Translations under genes and position numbers: made by a program
From: an uncultured Parabacteroides sp.
Lineage (GTDB): Bacteria; Bacteroidota; Bacteroidia; Bacteroidales; Tannerellaceae
Reading direction: 5' to 3'
Length of the DNA: 64,000 nucleotides
Assembly (NCBI GenBank): GCA_910577325.1
Contig: CAJTMR010000003.1
Span: forward strand, 1-64,000
Shown: one piece after another, positions 14,186 to 23,160 of the stretch
Position numbering within the stretch: position 1 is the stretch's first letter
How the letters are laid out: the number at the start of each line of letters is the position of its first letter
Notes under the pieces: model-generated
Told to the model about the DNA's origin: nothing
What the model saw: the letters and a program-made list of their open reading frames with translations, nothing else
The model's database searches: none

Positions 14186-14569
14186 ATGAAAAAAGAGAAA
14201 TTTCATATCGAATACATTTTCGATAAAGTTTCACGACGAAGCTTATGGAACCACCTCACTACTCCTCCAGGATTGTCTGCCTGGTTCGCCGATAAAGTCA
14301 TTATAAATGGTAACACTTATGTTTTTAAATGGAATAAAGCGGAACAGGAAGCAGAAGTGTTGTCTATGAAACCAGAAATAAGCATCCGTTACCGTTGGAA
14401 GGACGAAGAGGATGAAAGGGTCTATTTCGAATTCCGAATCCACAGCCATGAACTAACAGGATCGACTTCTTTGCAAATAACAGATTTTGCCGAACAGGAT
14501 GAAAAAAAGGATTCTATCGATTTATGGGACACGCAAGTAGAAGTACTAAAGCGTACGCTCGGTATTTAG
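14186..14569 (+). CDS. START-like (SRPBCC/AHSA1) domain protein
   Basis: 127 residues covering one SRPBCC fold: an N-terminal beta strand, the motif LWNHLTTPPGLSAWFAD (about 20-36), strands with alternating charged residues, and a C-terminal helix DLWDTQVEVLKRTLGI. The fold binds hydrophobic ligands; AHSA1-like members have varied roles and no substrate can be named. It is the first chromosomal gene after the tRNA and precedes the LptF/G-type permease on the same strand, a pairing conserved in Bacteroidetes, although the permease also has its own promoter. Confidence 0.8.
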   Translation: MKKEKFHIEYIFDKVSRRSLWNHLTTPPGLSAWFADKVIINGNTYVFKWNKAEQEAEVLSMKPEISIRYRWKDEEDERVYFEFRIHSHELTGSTSLQITDFAEQDEKKDSIDLWDTQVEVLKRTLGI

Positions 14570-14612
14570 CTTGTTTTAGTGATTTCTGTTAGCGTGCATA
14601 TCGTTTTTTCAC

Positions 14613-14620
14613 TACTTTTG
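14613..14620 (+). promoter_or_regulatory. -7 box of the LptF/G-type permease gene
   Basis: TACTTTTG, 20 bp before the ATG at 14641. Confidence 0.5.
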
Positions 14621-14640
14621 CGCCGTCAACCGGATAAGTA

Positions 14641-16605
14641 ATGTTGAAAATAAAACGATTATATATATTTATGTTGCAGACCTTCCTGCCGTTATTCCTG
14701 ATGACTTTCGGCATCTGTCTGTTTATTGTCCTTATGCAGTTCCTGTGGAGGTACATTGACGACATGGTTGGAAAAGGTCTGGGGATTCCTGTTTTGGCGG
14801 AAATGTTTATGTATGCCGCTCTTGTTCTCGTACCAATGGCACTCCCGCTGGCCATTTTGCTTGCTTCGCTCATGACTTTCGGGAATCTTGGCGAACGATT
14901 GGAATTGTTGGCCATGAAATCGGCCGGTGTCTCACTTATCCATATCATGCGCCCGCTGATCATCACTATAGGTATCATAAGTATCGGGGCTTTCTTTTTC
15001 CAGAACTATGCTATGCCTGTCGTACAGGTCAAACTCTACACACTACTTTGGTCCATGCGCCAAAAATCGCCGGAACTGGATATTCCAGAAGGAGTTTTTT
15101 ACCGCGAAATCACAGGATTTAATGTTTATGTAAAGCATAAGGATACTGAAACAGGACTCCTTCGCGACATGATGATCTATGATTATTCACAAGGATTTAA
15201 CAAAGTAAGCGTGATGGTTGCGGATTCGGGACGCCTGAAAACTTCGGCAGATAAAATGTTTTTGGTCCTTTCCTTATTTAATGGAGAATCTTTTAGAAGT
15301 CTGGACAAGCAATCAAGCACTACAGGCGCGAAAAGTTCCGTTCCTTACCAAAGGGAAACATTCAAAAGCCGGGATATCCTGATCGAATTTGATGCAAATT
15401 TCTCACGGACGGACGAATCGTTCATGCAAAACCAGTTTATAGGTAAAAACATACATGATCTGCAAATTTTCATTGACTCTGTTTCTGTGCGCTTAGACAG
15501 CATACAGAGTGTAAACTCCAAAAATGTTTACGAAACTTCATACAAAAAGACACTTAAGAAATCACAAGACACAAAACCGAATAACATAGAGAATGCTCCG
15601 GATAACAAAAAATCCAATACCAAAGCAACGAGAAAGAGCGAGATAGACGAACCGGTAATTGTCATGAACTTTGACAGCCTCTATCTGACTGAAAATCCCG
15701 GAAAGAAAGCGGCTATCCTGACGCGTGCAAAATCAAGCATCGAAAATATGAAAGCCGACTACTTCTTCAAGGCGGCCACTATCGGAGAGGAAGCCTATAA
15801 GATGCGCCGCCATTTGACAGAATGGCATAATAAATTCACAATCTCGTTTGCTTGCTTGGTCTTCTTTTTCATTGGCGCTCCACTTGGGGCCATCATACGA
15901 AAAGGCGGCTTGGGAACTCCGGTAGTTCTTTCCGTCCTCCTTTTCATCTTTTATTATGTTATTAATAACATCGGATTCAAAATGGCAAGGGATGGCGTAT
16001 GGGAAGCATGGCAAGGGATGTGGCTGAGTTCCGCCATTTTGGCTCCGTTAGGCATTTTCTTGACTTATAAAGCAGTCAATGACTCTGTCATCTTGAATGC
16101 CGACACATACCTGAATGGTTTGAAAAACCTGTTTGGGAAACGCTCAGGCAGAAAAGTTGAAATGAAAGAAGTGATCATGTTCAATCCGGATTACAAACAG
16201 ATCATCCCCCGCCTGAAACAATTGGCAGAAGAAAGCAATACATATCTGTCCACCCATAAACGGTGGACAAATTATTTCCGTTTTTGGAAACAAGGAGGTC
16301 ATGACCATGCCGTCGAGCAATTAGCAATAAAAATGGAAAACATCATCGAAGAGCTTTCCAACTCAGACCAAAATCTGGTTCTTAACAAGTTGATGGATTA
16401 TCCGATCATCAGTAGTTACAACCAGATAAATGCAAAAATAAACGGAAAAGCCGGACTGACAGTTGGTCTCCTTTTCCTAATCGGACTTCCGGTTTACCTG
16501 CTTGCCACATACCAGCGCAAACTTTTGCAGCACGACATCCAGATGGTGCAAAAGACAAGCAATGAACTGATTGATATAATTGAAAAATTACCCATATCTT
16601 TGTAA
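14641..16605 (+). CDS. LptF/LptG (YjgP/YjgQ) family permease
   Basis: 654 residues. Inner-membrane subunit of the LPS export machine (LptBFG), which pulls lipopolysaccharide from the inner membrane into the LptC-A-D bridge. Three N-terminal membrane segments occur (about 10-35, 50-75, 95-115), then a large periplasmic part, then three more segments (about 400-485) with FIGAPLGAIIRKGGLG, the conserved loop of the family. E. coli LptF and LptG are about 360 residues; here the periplasmic domain contains a charged insert (near 305-340), and a further 150-residue cytoplasmic extension ends in one more hydrophobic segment. Whether it plays the F or G role cannot be told from this window. Confidence 0.88.
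   Translation: MLKIKRLYIFMLQTFLPLFLMTFGICLFIVLMQFLWRYIDDMVGKGLGIPVLAEMFMYAALVLVPMALPLAILLASLMTFGNLGERLELLAMKSAGVSLIHIMRPLIITIGIISIGAFFFQNYAMPVVQVKLYTLLWSMRQKSPELDIPEGVFYREITGFNVYVKHKDTETGLLRDMMIYDYSQGFNKVSVMVADSGRLKTSADKMFLVLSLFNGESFRSLDKQSSTTGAKSSVPYQRETFKSRDILIEFDANFSRTDESFMQNQFIGKNIHDLQIFIDSVSVRLDSIQSVNSKNVYETSYKKTLKKSQDTKPNNIENAPDNKKSNTKATRKSEIDEPVIVMNFDSLYLTENPGKKAAILTRAKSSIENMKADYFFKAATIGEEAYKMRRHLTEWHNKFTISFACLVFFFIGAPLGAIIRKGGLGTPVVLSVLLFIFYYVINNIGFKMARDGVWEAWQGMWLSSAILAPLGIFLTYKAVNDSVILNADTYLNGLKNLFGKRSGRKVEMKEVIMFNPDYKQIIPRLKQLAEESNTYLSTHKRWTNYFRFWKQGGHDHAVEQLAIKMENIIEELSNSDQNLVLNKLMDYPIISSYNQINAKINGKAGLTVGLLFLIGLPVYLLATYQRKLLQHDIQMVQKTSNELIDIIEKLPISL
16595..16602 (+). promoter_or_regulatory. 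-7 box of ribBA
   Basis: Perfect TATCTTTG inside the last codons of the permease gene, 30 bp before the ribBA ATG. Confidence 0.55.
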
Positions 16606-16632
16606 AATAAGAAATATAAGTAAAAAGAATAT

Positions 16633-17850
16633 ATGAGCGAAATCAAATTAAACACCATTGAAGAAGCTATAGAAGACTTCCGTGAAGGAAAATTCTTAAT
16701 CGTAGTCGATGATGAAGATCGCGAAAATGAGGGTGACTTCATTATTGCCGCTGAAAAGATAACTCCTGAAAAAGTAAACTTCATGTTGAAACATGGCCGT
16801 GGCGTATTGTGTGCACCAATCACAGAAGAACGTTGTCAAGAATTGGAATTAGACATGCAAGTCACAAACAACACTTCCTTGTTAGGGACTCCTTTCACGA
16901 TAACGGTAGACAAACTGGGAGGTAGCTGTACAACAGGTGTTTCGATGTTCGACCGTGCAGAAACCATTTTAGCACTTGCCGATCCGAAAACCAAGCCGTC
17001 CGACTTAGGCCGCCCAGGACATATCAACCCGCTTCGCGCTCGTTCGCGTGGTGTGTTACGTCGCGCCGGACATACCGAAGCAGCCGTTGACTTAGCCCGT
17101 CTTGCAGGTTTGTACCCGGCAGGTGCATTGATTGAAATTATCAATGAAGATGGAACAATGGCTCGTTTGCCCCAACTGATCGAGGTAGCCAAGAAATTTG
17201 ACATTAAAATCATCTGTATCAAAGATTTGATTTCATATCGTTTGAAAACGGAATCGATCGTAGAAAACGGTGTCGAAGTAGACCTGCCTACCCAGTATGG
17301 ACACTTCCGCTTGATCCCTTTCCGCCAGAAGAGCAACGGATTAGAACATATTGCCCTGATAAAAGGCAAGTTTGAGCCGGACGAACCGATTCTGGTACGT
17401 GTACATTCTTCTTGCGCGACCGGTGATATCTTCGGTTCCATGCGCTGCGAATGTGGCGAACAGTTGCACAAAGCAATGCAACATATTGAAAAGGAAGGCA
17501 AAGGAGTAATCGTTTACTTGAATCAGGAAGGACGCGGCATCGGGTTGATGGAAAAGATGAAAGCCTATAAACTACAAGAAGACGGTTTAGACACTGTCGA
17601 TGCGAACTTGCATCTCGGACACCAGGCTGACGAACGCGATTACGGTGTCGGAGCCCAGATCCTGCGCTACTTGGGAGTCACCAAGATGCGTCTGATAACC
17701 AACAATCCTGTTAAGCGTGTCGGTTTGGAAGCATACGGACTGACAGTCGTAGAAAACGTTCCTATCGAAGTTGCTCCGAATCCTTACAACGAATTCTACA
17801 TGAAGACGAAAAAGGAACGTATGGGACACGTCTTACACAATATCAAATAA
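16633..17850 (+). CDS. ribBA: Bifunctional DHBP synthase / GTP cyclohydrolase II
   Basis: 405 residues. The N-terminal RibB half makes 3,4-dihydroxy-2-butanone 4-phosphate from ribulose 5-phosphate: acidic metal-binding loop DDEDRENEGD near residue 27 and the HTEAAVDLARLAG segment near 150. The C-terminal RibA half opens GTP to the pyrimidine precursor: zinc cysteines in SSCATGDIFGSMRCECGEQL (about 257-277) and NQEGRGIGL. Together these are the two entry steps of riboflavin synthesis. Both active sites look complete and the length is normal for RibBA. An aminotransferase gene follows after 22 bp. Confidence 0.96.
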   Translation: MSEIKLNTIEEAIEDFREGKFLIVVDDEDRENEGDFIIAAEKITPEKVNFMLKHGRGVLCAPITEERCQELELDMQVTNNTSLLGTPFTITVDKLGGSCTTGVSMFDRAETILALADPKTKPSDLGRPGHINPLRARSRGVLRRAGHTEAAVDLARLAGLYPAGALIEIINEDGTMARLPQLIEVAKKFDIKIICIKDLISYRLKTESIVENGVEVDLPTQYGHFRLIPFRQKSNGLEHIALIKGKFEPDEPILVRVHSSCATGDIFGSMRCECGEQLHKAMQHIEKEGKGVIVYLNQEGRGIGLMEKMKAYKLQEDGLDTVDANLHLGHQADERDYGVGAQILRYLGVTKMRLITNNPVKRVGLEAYGLTVVENVPIEVAPNPYNEFYMKTKKERMGHVLHNIK

Positions 17851-17872
17851 TTAATTACATAATAACACTATC

Positions 17873-19066
17873 ATGACACAAGTATCAGCACGTTTAGCAA
17901 GTTTGTCGCCTTCCGCAACATTGGCGATGTCCCAGAAGAGCAGTGAATTAAAGGCTCAGGGAGTTGATGTTATCAACTTGAGTGTCGGAGAACCCGACTT
18001 CAATACTCCCGAACCGATCAAGGAAGCTGCCAAAAAAGCTATCGAAGAAAATTATTCCCGCTATTCTCCTGTTGCCGGTTATCCGGCCTTGCGTAACGCT
18101 ATTGTTGCCAAACTGAAAAACGAAAACGGATTGGAATACACAGCCAATCAAATTTCTTGCGCGAATGGCGCCAAACAATCCGTTTGTAATACAATCATGG
18201 TATTGATAAACCAGGGTGACGAAGTGATTATCCCGGCTCCATTCTGGGTCAGCTATCCGGAAATGGTGAAACTGGCAGAAGGTATCCCCGTAATCGTCAC
18301 GGCCGGTATTGAACAAGATTTCAAAATCACTCCGGCACAGTTGGAAGCGGCTATCACACCGAAAACAAAGGCGTTGATCCTCTGCTCCCCGTCTAACCCG
18401 ACCGGTTCGGTCTACAATGCGGAAGAACTGGAAGGCTTGACCGAAGTTCTGAAAAAATATCCGGAAATTATCGTAATTGCAGATGAAATCTACGAGCATA
18501 TCAACTACATTGGCCAACATAACAGCATCGCACAAATAGACGGAATGAAAGACCGGACCGTTATTGTCAACGGCGTTTCCAAAGCCTATGCCATGACCGG
18601 ATGGCGCATCGGTTTCATCGCCGGACCGGAATGGATCGTAAAGGCTGTAAATAAATTGCAAGGACAATATACTTCCGGACCATGTTCTGTATCCCAGAAA
18701 GCGGCTGAAGCTGCCTATACAGGCTCGCAGGCTCCGGTCGAAGAAATGCGCCAAGCATTCGAACGCCGCCGCAACCTGATCGTTAGCTTGGCGAAGGAAG
18801 TTCCAGGATTCGAAGTCAACCAACCGGAAGGAGCTTTTTACTTGTTCCCGAAATGTAGTTATTACTTTGGCAAAACCGACGGGACACGTACGATCGAGAA
18901 TGCCGATGATTTGGCCATGTACCTGTTGGAAGTCGCCCACGTTGCTTGTGTTGGCGGTACATCTTTCGGGGCTCCCGAATGCATCCGCATGAGCTACGCC
19001 ACGAGCGATGAAAACATTGTGGAAGCTATCAAACGCATCAAAAAGGCTTTGAGTGTTTTAAAATAA
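17873..19066 (+). CDS. aspC: Aspartate aminotransferase (class I/II)
   Basis: 397 residues of PLP-dependent fold type I. Visible are SPSNPTG (substrate-binding Asn), the ADEIYEHI aspartate that holds the pyridoxal nitrogen, and the PLP lysine in SKAYAMTGWRIGF. The sequence is of the thermophilic-type I-gamma AspAT subgroup, which usually moves amino groups between aspartate and 2-oxoglutarate and may accept prephenate. Start VSARLASLSPSATLAMS is typical. It lies 22 bp after ribBA and is closed by a strong terminator. Confidence 0.9.
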   Translation: MTQVSARLASLSPSATLAMSQKSSELKAQGVDVINLSVGEPDFNTPEPIKEAAKKAIEENYSRYSPVAGYPALRNAIVAKLKNENGLEYTANQISCANGAKQSVCNTIMVLINQGDEVIIPAPFWVSYPEMVKLAEGIPVIVTAGIEQDFKITPAQLEAAITPKTKALILCSPSNPTGSVYNAEELEGLTEVLKKYPEIIVIADEIYEHINYIGQHNSIAQIDGMKDRTVIVNGVSKAYAMTGWRIGFIAGPEWIVKAVNKLQGQYTSGPCSVSQKAAEAAYTGSQAPVEEMRQAFERRRNLIVSLAKEVPGFEVNQPEGAFYLFPKCSYYFGKTDGTRTIENADDLAMYLLEVAHVACVGGTSFGAPECIRMSYATSDENIVEAIKRIKKALSVLK

Positions 19067-19087
19067 AAGAAAAAACTCCCATATACA

Positions 19088-19119
19088 AAAAGGGGACTCC
19101 GGTTTCGGGGTCCCCTTTT
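19088..19119. terminator. Two-way terminator between aspC and tsf
   Basis: AAAAGGGGAC...GTCCCCTTTT hairpin with a GTTT loop, flanked by A and T runs, between convergent genes. Confidence 0.85.
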
Positions 19120-19142
19120 ACTTTTTATCTTACTGAGGAAAA

Positions 19143-20132
19143 TTATTCAGCACGCAAAGTAAAGCGTTTAAATGCCAAGATTTGCAATTCAGGATCAGCT
19201 TCCTTCATCGTTTCTTTTACAGTCTTCTTGCCATCCATAATATCTTCTTGATTCAGCAAACAAACCTCCTTCAAGAACTTGCCAAGACGACCCTTAGCGA
19301 TGTTTTCGATCATTTGCTGAGGCAGGTTTGCAGCTTTTTCAACCGAAACAGTAGCGATGATTTCTTTTGCCTTGGCTACATCTTCAGCAGTAATCCAGCC
19401 TTTAGCCATGTTACTTTCCATGTGATCTTCGCTATCCACATGTGAAGGATTGATGCCTGCTTTCTTCAAAGCAGCTTCAACAGCTTTCTGTACCTGTTCA
19501 GCTTTAGTCTTCTCGATAGCTACCTGAATTTCCTGTTCCTTAACAGACTCAGGAACACCAGCTTCATCAATAGCGATCGGGTTCATGGCAGCGATCTGCA
19601 TAGCGATATTGTGAGCAGCCTCTTCCGATTCCTTGTTGAAAGCAGCGATCGTACAGAGCTGGTTCTTACCCATGTGGTTATAAACAGTCGTAAAAGCACC
19701 TTCTACTACGTTGTAACCATCCAGTTCCATCTTTTCGCCAGTGATACCACTACGGTCTGTTACAGCATCCTGCACAGTTCCCTTACCCATCGGCAAAACT
19801 TTCACTTCATCCAAAGTCTTACATTTGTTAGCCACAGCGGCATCAAGAATAGCCTGAGTCAGTGCAATGAAATCTTCGTTTTTAGCGACAAAGTCAGTTT
19901 CGCATTTCAAAGCGATGATAGCAGCGAATTCGCCATCTTTCTTTGCCAATACGCAACCTTCAGCCGCTTCACGGTCAGAACGTTTAGCAGCAATAGCCTG
20001 TCCTTTTTTGCGGATAATTTCCATTGCTTTTTCGATGTCACCGTCGGATTCGGTCAAAGCCTTCTTGCAGTCCATCATACCAGCTCCGCTCATTTTGCGC
20101 AGCTTGGTTATATCAGCCATAGTTACAGCCAT
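19143..20132 (-). CDS. tsf: Elongation factor Ts
   Basis: 329 residues. EF-Ts exchanges GDP for GTP on EF-Tu. The N-terminal UBA-like module carries KLRKMSGAGMMDCKKAL (about 9-25), and TDFVAKN (about 79-85) is the EF-Tu contact loop. The rest forms the core subdomains, with an insert between about residues 180 and 240. It is the last gene of the leftward rplM-rpsI-rpsB-tsf cluster. The 146-bp gap after rpsB is unusually long and filled by an inverted repeat. Confidence 0.97.
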   Translation of the reverse strand: MAVTMADITKLRKMSGAGMMDCKKALTESDGDIEKAMEIIRKKGQAIAAKRSDREAAEGCVLAKKDGEFAAIIALKCETDFVAKNEDFIALTQAILDAAVANKCKTLDEVKVLPMGKGTVQDAVTDRSGITGEKMELDGYNVVEGAFTTVYNHMGKNQLCTIAAFNKESEEAAHNIAMQIAAMNPIAIDEAGVPESVKEQEIQVAIEKTKAEQVQKAVEAALKKAGINPSHVDSEDHMESNMAKGWITAEDVAKAKEIIATVSVEKAANLPQQMIENIAKGRLGKFLKEVCLLNQEDIMDGKKTVKETMKEADPELQILAFKRFTLRAE

Positions 20133-20172
20133 AATCTTATTTCCTTATTTATTAAATGTTTATATCCTTTAT

Positions 20173-20275
20173 AAATTGACAATGGACAGTTGACAATTGA
20201 CAATTACTGTCAAAAGCCAATTGCCCATTGTATTTGTATTCTAATTGTCAATTGTCAATCGTCAATTTTCAATTG
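20173..20275. repeat. Inverted-repeat element between rpsB and tsf
   Basis: TGACAATTGACAATTA (20191-20206) and TAATTGTCAATTGTCA (20242-20257) are perfect 16-bp arms; similarity continues outward for about 17 more bases with several mismatches (arms about 34 bp, loop about 35 nt). Arms are themselves built of TTGACAATT units. A shorter element with related motifs lies at 59236-59300. Transcribed inside an essential operon, it would form a long stem between two genes. Confidence 0.8.
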
Positions 20276-20278
20276 AAT

Positions 20279-21121
20279 TTATTCTTCGTCCTTAGCGAAT
20301 TTGTCAGCAACGTTAGCGTTCAAAGCTTCCTCGTCTTCCTTCTTTGTACGTTCTTTCTTCACAGCAGCTTTAGCTTTACGTTCTCTTTTAGGAGTTTCAC
20401 CTTCTCCTGCTGCTTCTGTATCGATTTTTTCAGCTTTACGTTCTTGCAGGCCTTCATTCATCGCTTCGCAAATCGCACCCAAAATAACTTCTACAGATTT
20501 TGTAGCGTCATCGTTAGCTGGAATCACATAATCGATATTGTTCGGATCGGAGTTCGTATCAACCATACCGAATACAGGAATACCCAAACGATTAGCTTCA
20601 CGAACTGCGATGTGCTCTTTCATCACGTCAACAACGAACAGTGCAGACGGAAGACGAGTCAGGTCTGCGATAGAACCCAAAGTCTTTTCCAACTTGGCAC
20701 GTTGGCGAGTGATCTGAAGCTTTTCTCTCTTTGAAAGATTATCAAATGTACCGTCTTTCGTCATCTTATCGATAGTAGCCATCTTCTTGATAGCCTTGCG
20801 AATAGTCGGGAAGTTAGTCAACATACCACCCGGCCAGCGTTCGATAACATAAGGCATACCAACAGAAGCAGCCTTATCTGCGACAACTTGTTTAGCTTGT
20901 TTTTTAGTAGCAACAAAAAGTACTTTCTTACCCTGTTTTGCCAGGTTCTTCATCACTTCTGCTGCTTCGTCTACTTTAGCAACTGTTTTATATAAGTCAA
21001 TGATATGAATACCATTGCGCTCCATGAAAATATAAGGAGCCATTGCAGGGTTCCACTTTCTTTTTAAGTGTCCGAAGTGTACGCCAGCTTCTAATAACTG
21101 ATCAAAATTAACTCTTGACAT
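20279..21121 (-). CDS. rpsB: 30S ribosomal protein S2
   Basis: 280 residues. Typical start LLEAGVHFGHLKRKWNPAM and the conserved RWPGGMLTNFPTIRK segment. S2 binds the 30S head-body junction. It has a 50-residue C-terminal tail rich in Lys, Glu and Ala (ERKAKAAVKKERTKKEDEE) beyond the usual S2 end, as in other Bacteroidetes. It follows rpsI after 141 bp. Confidence 0.97.
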   Translation of the reverse strand: MSRVNFDQLLEAGVHFGHLKRKWNPAMAPYIFMERNGIHIIDLYKTVAKVDEAAEVMKNLAKQGKKVLFVATKKQAKQVVADKAASVGMPYVIERWPGGMLTNFPTIRKAIKKMATIDKMTKDGTFDNLSKREKLQITRQRAKLEKTLGSIADLTRLPSALFVVDVMKEHIAVREANRLGIPVFGMVDTNSDPNNIDYVIPANDDATKSVEVILGAICEAMNEGLQERKAEKIDTEAAGEGETPKRERKAKAAVKKERTKKEDEEALNANVADKFAKDEE

Positions 21122-21262
21122 TGTTTTTTTCTTAAAATCGTTTACTTTCTTTTCTTTAACTCAATCATCAGGTAGTCCTCCCGTATGTCAGCATATAAAA
21201 AGAATCCTGATAATTTAGATACTAAACGCTTTGCTATACTTGTAAGAGACTCACAAATAAGA

Positions 21263-21649
21263 TTAACGTTTACTGAACTGGAATCTCTTACGAGCTTTAG
21301 GACGTCCCGGTTTCTTACGTTCAACAGCACGCGGGTCACGAGTAACGAAACCTTCTGCACGAAGAGCGGATTTGTCTTCCGGATTAATCTTAACCAGTGC
21401 ACGGGCGATAGCCAGGCGAGCAGCTTCAGACTGTCCTTTGAAACCACCTCCATCGAGGTTGATCTTGATATCATATTGTTCCGCAACGTTCAGCTTTGCG
21501 AGCGGCTGCTTAACAATGAACTGAAGGATTGTAGAAGGAAAGTAATTAGCCAGATCACGCTTGTTGATCGTAATCTTTCCTGTACCTTCGCTTACGAATA
21601 CGCGAGCAACTGCTGCCTTACGTCTTCCTATTGCATTTACTACTTCCAT
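21263..21649 (-). CDS. rpsI: 30S ribosomal protein S9
   Basis: 128 residues, starting EVVNAIGRRKAAVARVF and ending in the invariant basic tail RPKARKRFQFSKR that reaches the P-site tRNA. It begins 5 bp after rplM, the usual L13-S9 pair. Confidence 0.98.
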   Translation of the reverse strand: MEVVNAIGRRKAAVARVFVSEGTGKITINKRDLANYFPSTILQFIVKQPLAKLNVAEQYDIKINLDGGGFKGQSEAARLAIARALVKINPEDKSALRAEGFVTRDPRAVERKKPGRPKARKRFQFSKR

Positions 21650-21654
21650 TGTGA

Positions 21655-22110
21655 TTATTTATATGAGTTTATATCGATTAATTTAGGCTGCTGAGCTTCA
21701 TGTTTGTGCTCTGTTCCTGCATATACATACAGATTGTTCAACAGTTTGGCACCCAGACGATTCTTCGGAAGCATACCTTTAACTACTTTACGGAACAGGC
21801 GGTCGTCACCTTTAGCCTGTAAATCAGCCGGCGTATAAGCGATTTGTCCACCGGGATATCCGGTATATCTCAAATAAATACGATCGTTCCATTTATTACC
21901 TGTCAGAACGATTTTGTCTGCATTGATGATAATGACATTATCACCACAATCAACGTGCGGAGTAAAATTGGGTTTGTACTTACCGCGCAAAAGCTTTGCT
22001 ACTTTTGCACAAAGGCGTCCCAAAGTCTGTCCTTCGGCGTCAACAATGACCCACTCTTTGTTTACAGTTGCTTTGTTTGCAGAAATGGTCTTAAAACTTA
22101 AAGTATCCAC
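21655..22110 (-). CDS. rplM: 50S ribosomal protein L13
   Basis: 151 residues from the GTG at 22110. The frame is open up to 22272, but homologous L13 proteins start at the equivalent of DTLSFKTISANKATVNKEW, so the upstream 54 codons are leader. Conserved parts visible: AEGQTLGRLCAKVAKLLRGK, DNVIIINADKI and KGMLPKNRLG. L13 is an early assembly protein of the 50S subunit. The promoter lies at 22246-22275, leaving an untranslated leader of about 130 nt, long enough for autoregulation. Confidence 0.95.
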   Translation of the reverse strand: MDTLSFKTISANKATVNKEWVIVDAEGQTLGRLCAKVAKLLRGKYKPNFTPHVDCGDNVIIINADKIVLTGNKWNDRIYLRYTGYPGGQIAYTPADLQAKGDDRLFRKVVKGMLPKNRLGAKLLNNLYVYAGTEHKHEAQQPKLIDINSYK

Positions 22111-22245
22111 TTGCTTAAAAATTAATAAATTAATAAATCTAAAAAACAAGAATCCAATTCTCGCATACGCTGTCACTACGGACACTTGACGCAACAACGC
22201 GCTAAAAATTAAATCCTTAGTACAATTTTGATAATATTCGGCTTG

Positions 22246-22275
22246 CAAAGGTACGGTTTTTCTGCAAAACACAAA
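22246..22275 (-). promoter_or_regulatory. Promoter of rplM-rpsI
   Basis: TTTG (22272-22275), 18-bp spacer, TACCTTTG (22246-22253) on the minus strand. Confidence 0.6.
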
Positions 22276-22491
22276 ACTTTTCGCGAAAAGATTTACACAA
22301 GTAGGTCAATTACAGGAAAAAAGAAAACAAACCTTATTGTCATTTCAAGCTTAACCCAATGAGAATTTTTAATCTGCAATACCAGATTAATGTAAAAAAA
22401 TAGCCATCGGCGAAAAAGATGCAAAAACAGGGCATAAAAGTACCTCTAACATGGCGGATAAACATCTCAGCATCCCTGTAAAGGCCTCGCA

Positions 22492-22548
22492 CAGACCCGG
22501 GTCTGCACCTCTCCCGCACCCGGGTCCCCATGGTGGGTACACCCGGGT
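22492..22548. repeat. Three ACCCGGGT palindromes phased at 23 bp
   Basis: ACCCGGGT starts at 22495, 22518 and 22541, exactly 23 bp apart; the first is the core of a perfect 14-bp palindrome CAGACCCGGGTCTG (22492-22505). The array is strikingly GC-rich within AT-rich DNA. Possible meanings are an operator array or part of a structured RNA. Confidence 0.8.
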
Positions 22549-22714
22549 CTCAAGCAGCTTTGCAAGTTGTTTTTGACAAAAGAAAAGCCTGTCTTGATGA
22601 AAAAAGAAGCCGTTTTAACATATTCTGCACCTGTTCCCGGACGGTCCCTGTTTTTATCGTACAATTGATATACAGGATATTATCGTTTTTCTCCATGATG
22701 GTTATGACAGGTGA

Positions 22715-22797
22715 ATGATAGTACAAAACGGCAACTATCATGCTATAAAATATTGGTTTAAAACAACATACAGATGAATATGATAGTATGATAGTTG
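22715..22797. repeat. ATGATAGT repeats with inverted arm
   Basis: ATGATAGT at 22715, 22780 and 22788, plus CAACTATCAT (22732-22741) inverted to ATGATAGTTG (22788-22797). No gene overlaps. Confidence 0.6.
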
Positions 22798-23092
22798 TTT
22801 TCGCAAAAAACATTTGTGTATTCAGTCCGTATCGGCGGCGAAAATAAATGGACGCTTTATGATGTTGGTGCGATGCCCGGACAACCGGGTAATGCAGATT
22901 CCAATTGGGCAAAGTAAAACCAGATAAATCAAATCGACAGCGAACAAGATTCCTGCCAAACAGGAACTAAACTTTTTCATTTTAGAAAATTTGAAAGGCG
23001 ATTTAAAATAAAAAGTTTTCCAATTCTCCAAAATCAGCATCTAATTATCAATCAATTGACAAAATTTAACCACACAAAAGTTTTCCAAAAAG

Positions 23093-23122
23093 TTTGCCGC
23101 ATTGTTATACTATATACTTTTG
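23093..23122 (+). promoter_or_regulatory. Promoter of nrdD
   Basis: TTTG (23093-23096), 18-bp spacer, TACTTTTG (23115-23122), 38 bp before the ATG at 23161. Confidence 0.65.
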
Positions 23123-23160
23123 CAAACCTAAAAAAAGACAAAACAAGAACAACGATTATC

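Larger units (their letters stand above)
22276..23092. other. Long intergenic region between rplM and nrdD promoters
   Basis: About 800 bp with no convincing gene. Short frames on the minus strand (22550-22912, 22822-23040) lack good starts or promoters. It holds the phased ACCCGGGT array (22495-22548) and ATGATAGT repeats (22715-22797). Confidence 0.6.

Noticed and set aside
17948..18940. 330-codon minus-strand frame opposite aspC
   Set aside because: Shadow of the aminotransferase gene; phenylalanine-rich with no recognisable domain.
22550..23040. Short minus-strand frames between rplM and nrdD (120 and 72 codons)
   Set aside because: They overlap each other, have no promoter or conserved-looking sequence, and the first crosses the repeat clusters. 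The second has a hydrophobic stretch but nothing else to support it.
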